From CAVTYH01 sp963738835 (GTDB lineage Bacteria; Planctomycetota; Planctomycetia; Pirellulales; JADZDJ01): DNA of 64,000 nt. The stretch lies in assembly GCA_963738835.1 (NCBI GenBank), contig CAVTYH010000006.1:687943-751942 (forward strand), read 5' to 3'. The position numbers were made by a program, and so were the translations under genes. Shown here in pieces: positions 1 to 7,906 of the stretch; position 1 is the stretch's first letter; each line of letters starts with the position of its first letter. The notes below the pieces were generated by a model. It worked only from the letters and a program-made list of their open reading frames with translations. It had not been told where the DNA came from and did not search any database.

Positions 1-1
1 G

Positions 2-1858
2 TATCGGCCCAAAGATCGGGAAGGCAAACTGCCGGCTGTGTTGTGTCCCTACGGTCATTTTCCCGGCGGACGATTCAACGAGACGGCCGCCGATAAATTG
101 AAGGACCTGCTTTCATCGGGCGCCGAGAAGTTTGAAATCGGCGGCCGATCTCCGGTGCAAGCCTATCCTGTTCAACTCGCGCGGATGGGCTGCATCGCTT
201 TTCAGTACGACATGGTCGGCTATGCCGACAGCTTGCAGATTCCGTACGAAGTGGCTCACTCCCACAGCCAGAATCGTCCGCAGATGAATACCCGGCACGA
301 TTGGGGTTTCTACAGCACGCAGGCCGATTTGCGATTGCAAAGCATCATGGGGCTGCAAACGTACAACTCGCTTCGTGCGCTCGATTTTCTGCTGGAGCTT
401 TCGGAAGTGGACCCGCAGCGAATCGGCGTCACGGGCGCCTCGAGCGGCGGGACGCAAACCATCATGCTGTGCGGTATTGATCCGCGGCCCGTGGTGGCGG
501 TGCCGGCGGTGATGGTTTCTACGGCGATGCAAGGCGGTTGCACTTGCGAGAATTGCGAGCTGCTGCGGATCGACTCGGGCAATGTGGAATTCGCAGCGCT
601 GTTCGCGCCCAAGCCGCTGGCAACAATTTCCGCCAACGATTGGACGAAGGAAATCGCCACGAAAGGCGGTCCGGAATTGCAACAGCTTTATTCGCTGCTG
701 GGAGTAAAAGACAACCTTCAAATTACGCCGCTGCTGCAATTTCCGCACAACTTCAATTATGTGAGCCGGGCTGCGATGTATCCGTGGATGAACGAGCATT
801 TGAAGCTCGGGCTGAAAGAACCGATTGTTGAAGAAGATTTTGTGCCGCTGAAACCCGAGGAGGCGACAGTCTGGGACGAAAAGCATCCCAAGCCCAGCGG
901 CGGCGAAGAATGCGAGCGCCGTCTGCTGCGAACCATGACGATCGATTCAGACCGCCAGTTGAAAAAGCTTTTGCCACACGATGACAAATCGCTGGCCGAG
1001 TTTCGCCGTGTGGTTGGCGGCGCCTGGGAGGCGATAATCGGTCGCGGAATCTCCAAGCCTTCGCAAGTTGAGTTCGAGCAGCTGGGCGAAACCGCGCGGC
1101 ACGAGAAGTACTTGGAAAAGAAAGGTCTGCTGCGATTCAAGCCGGCTCATGAGGAACTGCCGATCGTCGTTCTGCAGCCCCCAGGCGAAACGCGACGCAC
1201 GGCCATTTGGTTGGACCGGGCTGGCAAAGCGGCGCTGTTCAATGCCGATGGCTCGCCGAAAGCTGCCGTCCAAAAGCTGCTGGAGGGGGGCGTGCAAGTC
1301 GTTGGCTTAGATCTGCTTTATCAAGGCGAGTTTCTGTCTGACGGCAAGCCGCTCACGAAAACGCTGTTGGTCGAACCGGCCAAGAACGGTTCCAATTCGG
1401 CCGCCTTCACCTTCGGCTACAATCGGGCGGTGTTTGCTGAGCGAGTGCACGACGTGTTGACCGCCGTCAGCTATTTCCGCGGCGACGACAAACCTTGGGG
1501 CGTGGTGGATATCATCGGGCTGAACGGCGCTGGGCATTGGGCGGCAGCCGCGAAGGCGATGGCAGGCGATGCAGTCGATCGTGTTGTCGTCGATACGGGT
1601 GGATTTCGGTTTGTGAATGTGCCGGCAATCGATGACCCCGATTTTCTACCTGGCGCTGCGAAGTATTTCGATTTGCCCGGCTTGGTGGCGCTGTGTGCGC
1701 CCGGCGAAATCTGGCTGAGCGATGTCAGTGCCGCTGATAGCCCCACGGTCGCCTTGGCAGCTTACGAAGCGGCTGCCGCGGCAAAGAACATTGAATGGCC
1801 CGAAGGGGGCGGCAGCATTCCGGAAGACGCTGCGGTCACGTGGCTGTTGCGGAAATGA
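2..1858 (+). CDS. Alpha/beta-hydrolase, acetyl xylan esterase-like, 5' end outside window
   Basis: The frame is open from the first base, so the real start lies upstream; the GTG at 38 is only the first start codon inside the window. The first half has the alpha/beta-hydrolase nucleophile elbow GASSGG (serine near residue 137 counted from 38), followed by a block reading FAPKPLATISAND, which is where such enzymes place the acid and histidine region. This resembles the large planctomycete hydrolases annotated as acetyl xylan esterase or dienelactone hydrolase-like. The second half (about residues 370-600) repeats a hydrolase-like outline but has GLNGAG where an elbow serine would be expected, so it may be a non-catalytic copy. 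Substrate and location cannot be told, because any signal peptide is off the window. The next gene is on the other strand. Confidence 0.7.
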   Translation, partial: YRPKDREGKLPAVLCPYGHFPGGRFNETAADKLKDLLSSGAEKFEIGGRSPVQAYPVQLARMGCIAFQYDMVGYADSLQIPYEVAHSHSQNRPQMNTRHDWGFYSTQADLRLQSIMGLQTYNSLRALDFLLELSEVDPQRIGVTGASSGGTQTIMLCGIDPRPVVAVPAVMVSTAMQGGCTCENCELLRIDSGNVEFAALFAPKPLATISANDWTKEIATKGGPELQQLYSLLGVKDNLQITPLLQFPHNFNYVSRAAMYPWMNEHLKLGLKEPIVEEDFVPLKPEEATVWDEKHPKPSGGEECERRLLRTMTIDSDRQLKKLLPHDDKSLAEFRRVVGGAWEAIIGRGISKPSQVEFEQLGETARHEKYLEKKGLLRFKPAHEELPIVVLQPPGETRRTAIWLDRAGKAALFNADGSPKAAVQKLLEGGVQVVGLDLLYQGEFLSDGKPLTKTLLVEPAKNGSNSAAFTFGYNRAVFAERVHDVLTAVSYFRGDDKPWGVVDIIGLNGAGHWAAAAKAMAGDAVDRVVVDTGGFRFVNVPAIDDPDFLPGAAKYFDLPGLVALCAPGEIWLSDVSAADSPTVALAAYEAAAAAKNIEWPEGGGSIPEDAAVTWLLRK

Positions 1859-1933
1859 AAGACCGCGGCATTTCTGCTATGCCAAAAACCAAAGGCTTAG
1901 ATTTAGAAAAGCGCCTTGTGTACTACCTGCTTG

Positions 1934-2173
1934 TTACGCACCGCTCGGGCGGCGGGTGTCTTGCGGAATCACGCCGAACCGTCGACGCCGCGGCGCCGCC
2001 AAGTGAACCCAGCGATTCACCAACACTTCCAATTCCGCGTCGATCCAGGAATCGAATTGTGCGAATGCCTCGCCGGAAACCGAAAGTTTCGGTTCGTCAA
2101 ATCGCTCGCCATGCCCGCCGTTATGATCAGCAGGTCGGGCATCTTCTCGCTGACGTCGTCGTCGCTTGGACAT
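1934..2173 (-). CDS. Small basic planctomycete protein, function unknown
   Basis: 79 residues beginning MSKRRRRQRED and containing FDSWIDAELEVLV then RWVHLAAP. From memory, short proteins with an Asp-Trp/Ile-rich helix followed by a W-x-H-L-A-A-P block are common hypothetical proteins in Pirellulales; I cannot run the search that would confirm this. The start is supported by an AAGGAG-type ribosome binding site about 8 bases before the ATG. The N-terminus is strongly basic and the centre predicts one amphipathic helix. There is no signal peptide or membrane segment. Its 3' end faces the end of the upstream hydrolase gene, 75 bases away. It could still be a chance open frame, but the ribosome binding site and composition argue against that. 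Confidence 0.55.
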   Translation of the reverse strand: MSKRRRRQREDARPADHNGGHGERFDEPKLSVSGEAFAQFDSWIDAELEVLVNRWVHLAAPRRRRFGVIPQDTRRPSGA

Positions 2174-2637
2174 TGCTCTCTTCTCCTTCGGCAGTTCAAC
2201 GAAGCCGATCTTGAGCGGTGCAAACGCTGTTCCATCTGCTGTACGGACGACAAAGCGCGAATGTTCCGGGTTCCGCGCTTGCTAGCCGTATTTTAGTTGC
2301 CGCGGGCGGTTTCCGCGATACAAAAGTTTGCAAATTCACTGAAAACGCAAATTCACTGAAAACATCGTGAAGAAATGCACAGGCGCATGGCCAGGCTCGA
2401 AGGTCGAAATTGACCCTGGTTCCGTCAGCTGCAGTGTTTATTTGGCAACAAGCGGCCGCCAAAAAGAGACGCCCGGCGGATGCAGGTGGGACGCTGCAAT
2501 TTTCCGCCGGGCGATTGAGGTACGCGCGGTCCAACGGAACACGCGTCACGCGGGAATCAATGGTATTTCGCTGAAATCCCCCGATTCTTGCCGTGCCGAT
2601 CGGCGTTTATGAACGGCCATTGGGTGACGACCGGCGA
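2174..2637. other. Non-coding gap with a short tandem repeat
   Basis: No open frame here has convincing composition or a ribosome binding site. The only structure I see is the 17-bp tandem duplication at 2330-2363. The left part must hold the promoter of the small minus-strand gene. Confidence 0.5.
2330..2363. repeat. 17-bp direct tandem repeat, two copies
   Basis: The unit gcaaattcactgaaaac occurs twice back to back with no mismatch. It lies in a gap between genes, and no function is evident. Confidence 0.85.
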
Positions 2638-3502
2638 TCAGTTGTTCTCCGATTTCTTTCCTTTCCCTCCGGCCCCGCGCCGGCCCGCTCTTGCTGCATG
2701 CGGCGCATCAAGCGCGGCATGATTTCTTTCAGTTCCGCTTGATCCAGCGCCTCCATCTTTGTTGGTGTCGAGTTCTTCGAACCGTTCCTGTAGCGGACGA
2801 GGCAATTCATCTTTTTGCAGTTTGCCATCGGCGTTTTTGTCAAACTGTTCCATAATTCTTTTGAAAGCAGCTTCGGGGTTAATGGCCGCCAAGCCGCCAC
2901 CGCTGCCGCCACGCTGCAGACCGCCGCCGGCTGCCGCCGACATTTCTGGCGGCAGCGACTTCAACAGTTCCTGGCGAGTAATTTCCCCATTGCTGTTGGC
3001 CAGTTTCTTTAGCACGTCGCCAGCGGCAGCAATTTCCTTGGCGTCGAGTTTGCCGTTGCCATCGACGTCTAACGCCCGGAAAATGGCAACTCCCATAAAC
3101 GGTCCTGGACCACCACCTGCCATCGCTCCACCACCGAATCCGCCAAATCCTTGCCCCGGCGGCGGGTTGCCGGGACCAGCCGCATTGGGTCGATCGCCTG
3201 GCCGACCCGGTCCTTCTTCGAATCCGGCGATGAATTCTTCGCGGCTCAATTTGCCATCGTTATTGCGATCGGCGCGGCGGAGCAGCCGGTCAAATAATCG
3301 GCGACTTTTCTCCGGCACCTCATCCGAAGTGATCGATCCGTCGTGGTTGGCATCCAACTTTTCGAACAGCGCAGCGCCACTGCCAGCAGCGCGCCGCTTG
3401 GTCCGTCGATTCTTCAGTTTTCTTTTCGTCGGCTGCAAAGAGCGGCGCGGCCAACAGCAATGCAACCAGCGCAAAAAACGAAACCGACAACGATCGGGTC
3501 AT
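2638..3502 (-). CDS. Secreted EF-hand protein, three frame breaks
   Basis: The product starts at 3502 with a clear signal peptide (MTRSLSVSFFALVALLLAAP, then LFAADEKK), so it is exported. The rest is a chain of calcium-binding EF-hand loops: DANHDGSITSDE, DRNNDGKLSREE, DVDGNGKLDAKE, a shortened SNGEITRQE, DKNADGKLQKDE and DTNKDGALDQAE. Gly/Pro-rich linkers separate them. Reading it this way needs three frame changes. One near 3390, in a GC-rich run, joins the signal peptide to the first loop. One near 2750 (an extra G in a gga-ggc context) and one near 2685 largely offset each other, leaving the tail GKGKKSENN. Calcium binding is inferred from the loops. Planctomycete genomes often encode such EF-hand exported proteins of unknown role. 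Confidence 0.7.
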
Positions 3503-4564
3503 CGTAATTCCCCCTTCTTAGCAAGCACGTGGCGGTCCCTCGTTAAAAGATCCGCGGGCTTGCACAGGTTGTAAGCCTGTTTCCACAGGCGATGTAAATC
3601 TTTCGCAAGGCCAGAGAGGCGGCGATCAACAACACGTATTCGCCTTGAGCACCAAGTCATCTAACCGCGGAGAAAAAAAGTAGTTCCGCATTGATTTACT
3701 CAAGTTTTGCGGAAGCAACTTGCTTCAATGGCGAACGCCCAAGAGCCTCGGCACCGGCGGCCGCTCTTTGTTGCTAGTCACAAGTGCCATGGACAACGCC
3801 ACTTAATCGACCTTGCTGGCCGTTGCGGCGGACCTCTATAATCCCTGGCGATTGTCTAGGAAACGTTGCCAGCAATACGCTCGGATCGAACTGTTTTGCG
3901 ATCCAAGGACTAAGCCATTTCGGTGGCCTGCCAATTGGTCCGGCGTTTGCATTGCGTAGGAGTCGGTCCAGGATGCACGGTCGTGCGGCAGGAAGCGTTA
4001 TGATCGGCACGATTGCAACCCGTCGACAGGGTCACCGCGAGATGATGTGGAATAACAACTACAACTGTCTGTACGCGGCAACAACGTCGGTGGCGAAAAA
4101 TCGACAACACCCGGCACGCTTCACCGCACACTCGCGAGCATTGTTACCGCCGCACTTGTCCGCGAAAATCGGGCCAGTCGGCGCAGGAAGATGGTTTTTG
4201 AAATTGGTTGAAAAGGCTACCTGCCACGTCCGATGTATGCAGTGCGAATCTTTGTGCCCGCGCTTGTCGCAGTGCTTGACATGGAACGTGGCGCCGGTCG
4301 CCCGTAGCGAAGTACAATTCCAGGGACGGCCCCGCCCATTAATCGTTTGCAGGTTCCATGAGGTTCACCGAGCCCGACAAGTTTCTGTCAGAAGCCGCAC
4401 GGCTGGGGCTCTATCGACCGAGCGAACCGCTGGCGATGGGTTTGGGCATAGTCGCTGGAACCGGCTCGAAGTTCTGCGACAATTCAATTTGCAGGCCGCG
4501 CGGCAGTATTCTCTGCCGTTCGGTAGGAACTGATCTGCGGCCTGCTGTGAGAAGGAGATTCGTC
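3503..4564. other. Long gap of about 1 kb without a supported gene
   Basis: Several open frames exist on both strands, but none has a plausible start site or protein-like composition. A sigma70-like promoter on the plus strand (3813-3842) faces into this stretch with no gene behind it, so an untranslated RNA is possible. A TTGACA at 4276-4281 lacks a properly spaced -10 box. Nothing tRNA-like was seen. Confidence 0.4.
3813..3842 (+). promoter_or_regulatory. Candidate sigma70-type promoter with no obvious gene
   Basis: TTGCTG and a perfect TATAAT are separated by 18 bases. The nearest plus-strand gene starts about 720 bases downstream. Sequence match only; it may be chance. Confidence 0.3.
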
Positions 4565-4847
4565 ATGCAAATCTATGGTCCCGCTCAACTGCACGGTGTT
4601 CAAGGCATTAACGCTCCGCATTTCAACCGCACCAGCGCCGGCGGCTGCGAATATGCCGGCATCGATCAACACGACCGATGAGCTGCAGCTTTCGCCAGCC
4701 GCTGAACTGGCCGGCAAGCTGAGCGACATCCCCGATATTCGCTGGGACCGCGTCAATACCATCAAAGCGGCCATCGCCGATGGCACGTATTTGACGGACG
4801 ATAAGCTGAACGTGGCGCTCGATCGGCTGCTCGACGAGATCGCCTAG
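4565..4847 (+). CDS. FlgM-like anti-sigma factor, one frame break
   Basis: Translation should start at 4565, behind the strong site AGAAGGAG, with MQIYGPAQLHG. That opening is one I associate with the FlgM-annotated small proteins of planctomycetes. The second half, in the neighbouring frame, ends DRVNTIKAAIADGTYLTDDK and then NVALDRLLDEIA. This is the C-terminal FlgM helix pair that binds the flagellar sigma factor sigma28. The two halves join if one base is restored near 4632, in a gcc/ggc run. The complete product is about 94 residues, the usual FlgM size. No flagellar gene is nearby, so it may control another sigma factor. A strong terminator follows the gene. Confidence 0.7.
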
Positions 4848-4968
4848 TTCAGCGAGCACAAACCAGCAGTGGTGCACAGAGCCGCCGATTTATCCCTGCC
4901 ACGTGGAGCGGAACACTGGATTCGCTCAAGTTTCAGCCACACAGTCATCGCTCCGGCGATACTCTCCG

Positions 4969-5000
4969 AACCCCCGGTTGGTCCGACCGGGGGTTTTTTC
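4969..5000 (+). terminator. Rho-independent terminator after the FlgM-like gene
   Basis: AACCCCCGGT and ACCGGGGGTT form a 10-bp stem around a 7-base loop. The stem is followed directly by a T-run (gggttttttc). It sits 120 bases after the FlgM-like stop and just before the next gene. Confidence 0.85.
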
Positions 5001-5014
5001 TTGCGCCGCCTGTT

Positions 5015-7144
5015 ATGTTTGAGAATATGAACCGACGCAAATCGCTGCGAACTCTGGCGGCGGCTTCAAACCGACCGAGCGAATCGCTCGATGTCCAGCT
5101 GCGATGGAACACGCCCTTGTTGGCGGGGGCCATGGCCATCGCCACCCTTGCCGTTTTGGCATATTTGCCGTGTCTCCGCGGAGGATTTATCTGGGATGAC
5201 GAACTCTTGCTGACCAACAACGATTTAATTCGGGGCACCAATGGGCTGGCTCGAATCTGGTTCTCGACCGAACCGGTCGACTACTGGCCACTGACGAGCA
5301 CGTCGTTTTGGATCGAATGGCGGTTATGGGGCATGAATTCTGCAGGCTATCATGTCACCAACTTGCTGTTGCATATTGCGTCTGCCCTGCTGTTCTGGGC
5401 GGTATTGCGGAAACTCGCCATTCCAGGTGCATTTCTAGCCGCAGTTCTGTTTACTATGCATCCAGTGAATGTGGAATCGGTCGCCTGGATCGCGCAGCGC
5501 AAGAACATGCTGGCGATCTTCTTCTTTTTGTTGTCGATACTTTGGTACCTGAAATCGGCGTTGCTCGACACTCGGCCGCGACTTAGCCGGGATGGTTGGT
5601 ATTGGCTCAGCCTCGGCGCATTTTTGCTGGCGATGCTCAGCAAGGGGTCAGTCGCGGTTTTGCCGGCAATTCTGCTGCTAATTCTGTGGTGGCGGCGCGG
5701 GATTAATTGGCGTGACGCATTGCGAATCGCGCCGTTATTTACTCTAGCCGTCATTCTTACGTCGGTTAATATCTGGTTTCAGACACATGGATCGCAGGAG
5801 GTCATTCGCGAAGCAAGTTTTGTCGAACGGCTGCTCGGCGCCGGGGCCATTATTTGGTTCTATCTGCTCAAGGCACTTCTGCCGCTTGACTTGGCGTTCA
5901 TTTACCCGCCATGGAGTGTCCGCGCAGGCAATCCCCTGTGGTGGTTCCCCCTGATCGCGGCGCTCTGTGTGACCGGAATCTTGTGGTGGCAACGCAAATC
6001 GACAGTCGGAAGCGCATTGTTCTTGGCGTGGAGCTGCTTTTGCGTCGCGCTGTTGCCTGTGATGGGATTCGCCGATGTCGGCTTCATGAAGTATTCTCTT
6101 GTCGCAGATCATTATGAACACATTGCCTTGCTGAGCGTTATCGCACTGCTCGCTGCCGGCTTTAGTATTTGGCAAGCGCGAGTTTCTACGGTAGCAAGAA
6201 TCTCGTCGTGGGGCGTGGCCAGCGTTGTCATTGCAATCCTCTGCCTGCTGACGTCACAACAAGCGCAGCTGTATGGCAATCCGAACTCGCTTTATATGGC
6301 GACGCTAGAGAAGAATCCCGATTGCTGGGTGATTCATAATTTGCTGGGACGCGAGTTTCACCAATCGGGTGATGTCGGTCGTGCGGTCGATGAATATCGG
6401 CGGGCCGTCGAACTCAGGCCCGACCTTGTTGAAGCTCGGAGCAATCTTGGATCGGGCTTGCTCGGCATGGGCCATTTGTCCGCAGCAGTCGAGCAGTTTA
6501 CAGCCGCATTAAAACTTGCGCCAAATCGGCCGGACATTCATACGAATCTCGCCACAGCTCTTCTTGCGATGGGTGACAAAACCGCCGCGAAAGAACATTA
6601 TAGCACCGCGTTGCAGCAGATGCCCAACTTTGCTCTGGCCCATGCTGGCCTGGGTCATTTGCTCTTCTTGGAAAAACAATATGCGTCCGCAATCGAACAG
6701 TTTCAACAAGCCGTGCAATTGAGGCCCGATTACGCCGATGCCCATTTGAACTTAGGTCTGGCTTTTGAACAAAGCGGTAATTTACCTGCTGCAATCGAAC
6801 AGTTTCAGCAAGTGCTGCAATTAAAACCAGATTACGCGGAAGCTCAAAACGCTTGGGGAAGCGCTCTATTCAATGGCGGACGCCCTGAGGATGCCATAAC
6901 ACATTTCGAGCAAGCCATCCAATTGGCACCCGATTATTTCACCGCGTACAGCAATCTGGCGTCGTGCTATCGGCGGATGAACCAACCCGAGCAAGCCCTG
7001 AGTGTGGCGGAAAACGCACTGCATCGTGCGCAAGTGGTGGGGAATTCTGAATGGGTCGCGCAAATTCAGAGCTGGCTGACACAACAGCGCTCGGCCAGCG
7101 CGAAAGAGAAACCCTCGAAAACGAACGCTTCGAATTCAAAGTAG
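5015..7144 (+). CDS. Polytopic membrane protein with C-terminal TPR repeats, TMTC/mannosyltransferase-like
   Basis: 709 residues. From about residue 35 to 420 there are roughly ten hydrophobic helices. Near the start, the loop block FIWDDELLLTNND carries an acidic pair such as is typical of GT-C glycosyltransferases, and MHPVNVESVAWIAQRKN resembles the conserved loop of the TMTC/DUF1736 family. Residues 430-690 are about seven tetratricopeptide repeats (for example YADAHLNLGLAFEQSGN). The likely role is transfer of a lipid-linked sugar to an exported protein, with the TPRs as a docking surface; the enzymatic part is inferred from family resemblance. An alternative ATG at 5027 is equally possible. 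The gene starts right after a terminator and appears to be transcribed alone. Confidence 0.7.
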   Translation: MFENMNRRKSLRTLAAASNRPSESLDVQLRWNTPLLAGAMAIATLAVLAYLPCLRGGFIWDDELLLTNNDLIRGTNGLARIWFSTEPVDYWPLTSTSFWIEWRLWGMNSAGYHVTNLLLHIASALLFWAVLRKLAIPGAFLAAVLFTMHPVNVESVAWIAQRKNMLAIFFFLLSILWYLKSALLDTRPRLSRDGWYWLSLGAFLLAMLSKGSVAVLPAILLLILWWRRGINWRDALRIAPLFTLAVILTSVNIWFQTHGSQEVIREASFVERLLGAGAIIWFYLLKALLPLDLAFIYPPWSVRAGNPLWWFPLIAALCVTGILWWQRKSTVGSALFLAWSCFCVALLPVMGFADVGFMKYSLVADHYEHIALLSVIALLAAGFSIWQARVSTVARISSWGVASVVIAILCLLTSQQAQLYGNPNSLYMATLEKNPDCWVIHNLLGREFHQSGDVGRAVDEYRRAVELRPDLVEARSNLGSGLLGMGHLSAAVEQFTAALKLAPNRPDIHTNLATALLAMGDKTAAKEHYSTALQQMPNFALAHAGLGHLLFLEKQYASAIEQFQQAVQLRPDYADAHLNLGLAFEQSGNLPAAIEQFQQVLQLKPDYAEAQNAWGSALFNGGRPEDAITHFEQAIQLAPDYFTAYSNLASCYRRMNQPEQALSVAENALHRAQVVGNSEWVAQIQSWLTQQRSASAKEKPSKTNASNSK

Positions 7145-7300
7145 TTTTATCCGAAACCTACTGTTGCCGCCATCATATGCGCACTATGGTGGCTTGTCAT
7201 CGCCGAGGTCTTAACTAGAATCATTATTGGTTTCCTGCATGACTGGCAGCCGGTGCCAAGACTGTAAGTCAGCCACTTCGCAGCGAGCATCTCGCCCAAC

Positions 7301-7906
7301 ATGTCGCACGACTTTTCCTTAGGCGCTGTCGAAGTCGCTCTCTCGCCGTTGGAGAGATTCGAGGAGTTTCTCCAGGCGCGCGGCAAACGGATTACACAGC
7401 AGCGACGCATCCTGGTCGAGCAAATTGCCAGTCGGCACGAACACTTCGATGCCGACCAGTTGCTGTTGGATTTGGCCCGCAAGCCGGAAGGCCGAAAGGT
7501 GAGCCGGCCGACGGTTTATCGAACGCTTGCTGAATTGGTCGATGCCGGACTGTTGCGCAAGATGTTGCTGGGCGGACGGGCGGTTTACGAACACGATTAC
7601 GGTTATCCACAACATGACCACTTGCATTGCACCCAGTGCAACAAGCTCATTGAGTTCTCTAGTGACGAACTAATTCGGCTGCGCGAAGCAGTCGCTCGCG
7701 AACATCAATTCCGCGTGACCGGCCACCGCCTCATCATCAGCGGCATTTGCTCCGATTGCCGTACGGCGCAGTCAGAGAACGCGGCGATTGGATCTGGTGT
7801 GACGGGGTCAGCCTTGCAGTCGCAGCACGATCAATACGGCAAGCAGGATGAAGAACAGCACGCCTCCGCCGACGGCGAACCAAATCCAACTCGTTTCCGC
7901 CGATGA
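7301..7906 (+). CDS. Fur-family metal-responsive repressor
   Basis: 201 residues. The N-terminal part has the Fur winged helix (RITQQRRILVEQIASRHEHF, then SRPTVYRTLAELVDAGLL). The dimer domain has the metal ligands HDHLHCTQC and, further on, GICSDC. The two CxxC pairs suggest a structural zinc site, and the histidines a sensing site. Fur, Zur and PerR cannot be told apart from the sequence alone. The conserved domain ends near residue 155. The last 40 residues have no Fur character and overlap the 3' end of the convergent kinase gene by 99 bases, so a missed stop caused by a one-base error near 7800 is possible. No Fur box was recognised by eye. Confidence 0.85.
   Translation: MSHDFSLGAVEVALSPLERFEEFLQARGKRITQQRRILVEQIASRHEHFDADQLLLDLARKPEGRKVSRPTVYRTLAELVDAGLLRKMLLGGRAVYEHDYGYPQHDHLHCTQCNKLIEFSSDELIRLREAVAREHQFRVTGHRLIISGICSDCRTAQSENAAIGSGVTGSALQSQHDQYGKQDEEQHASADGEPNPTRFRR

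Noticed and set aside
3784..4533. Plus-strand open frame of 249 codons in the 1-kb gap
   Set aside because: Rich in Arg, Cys and Pro with no ribosome binding site or motif; looks like chance in GC-rich DNA.
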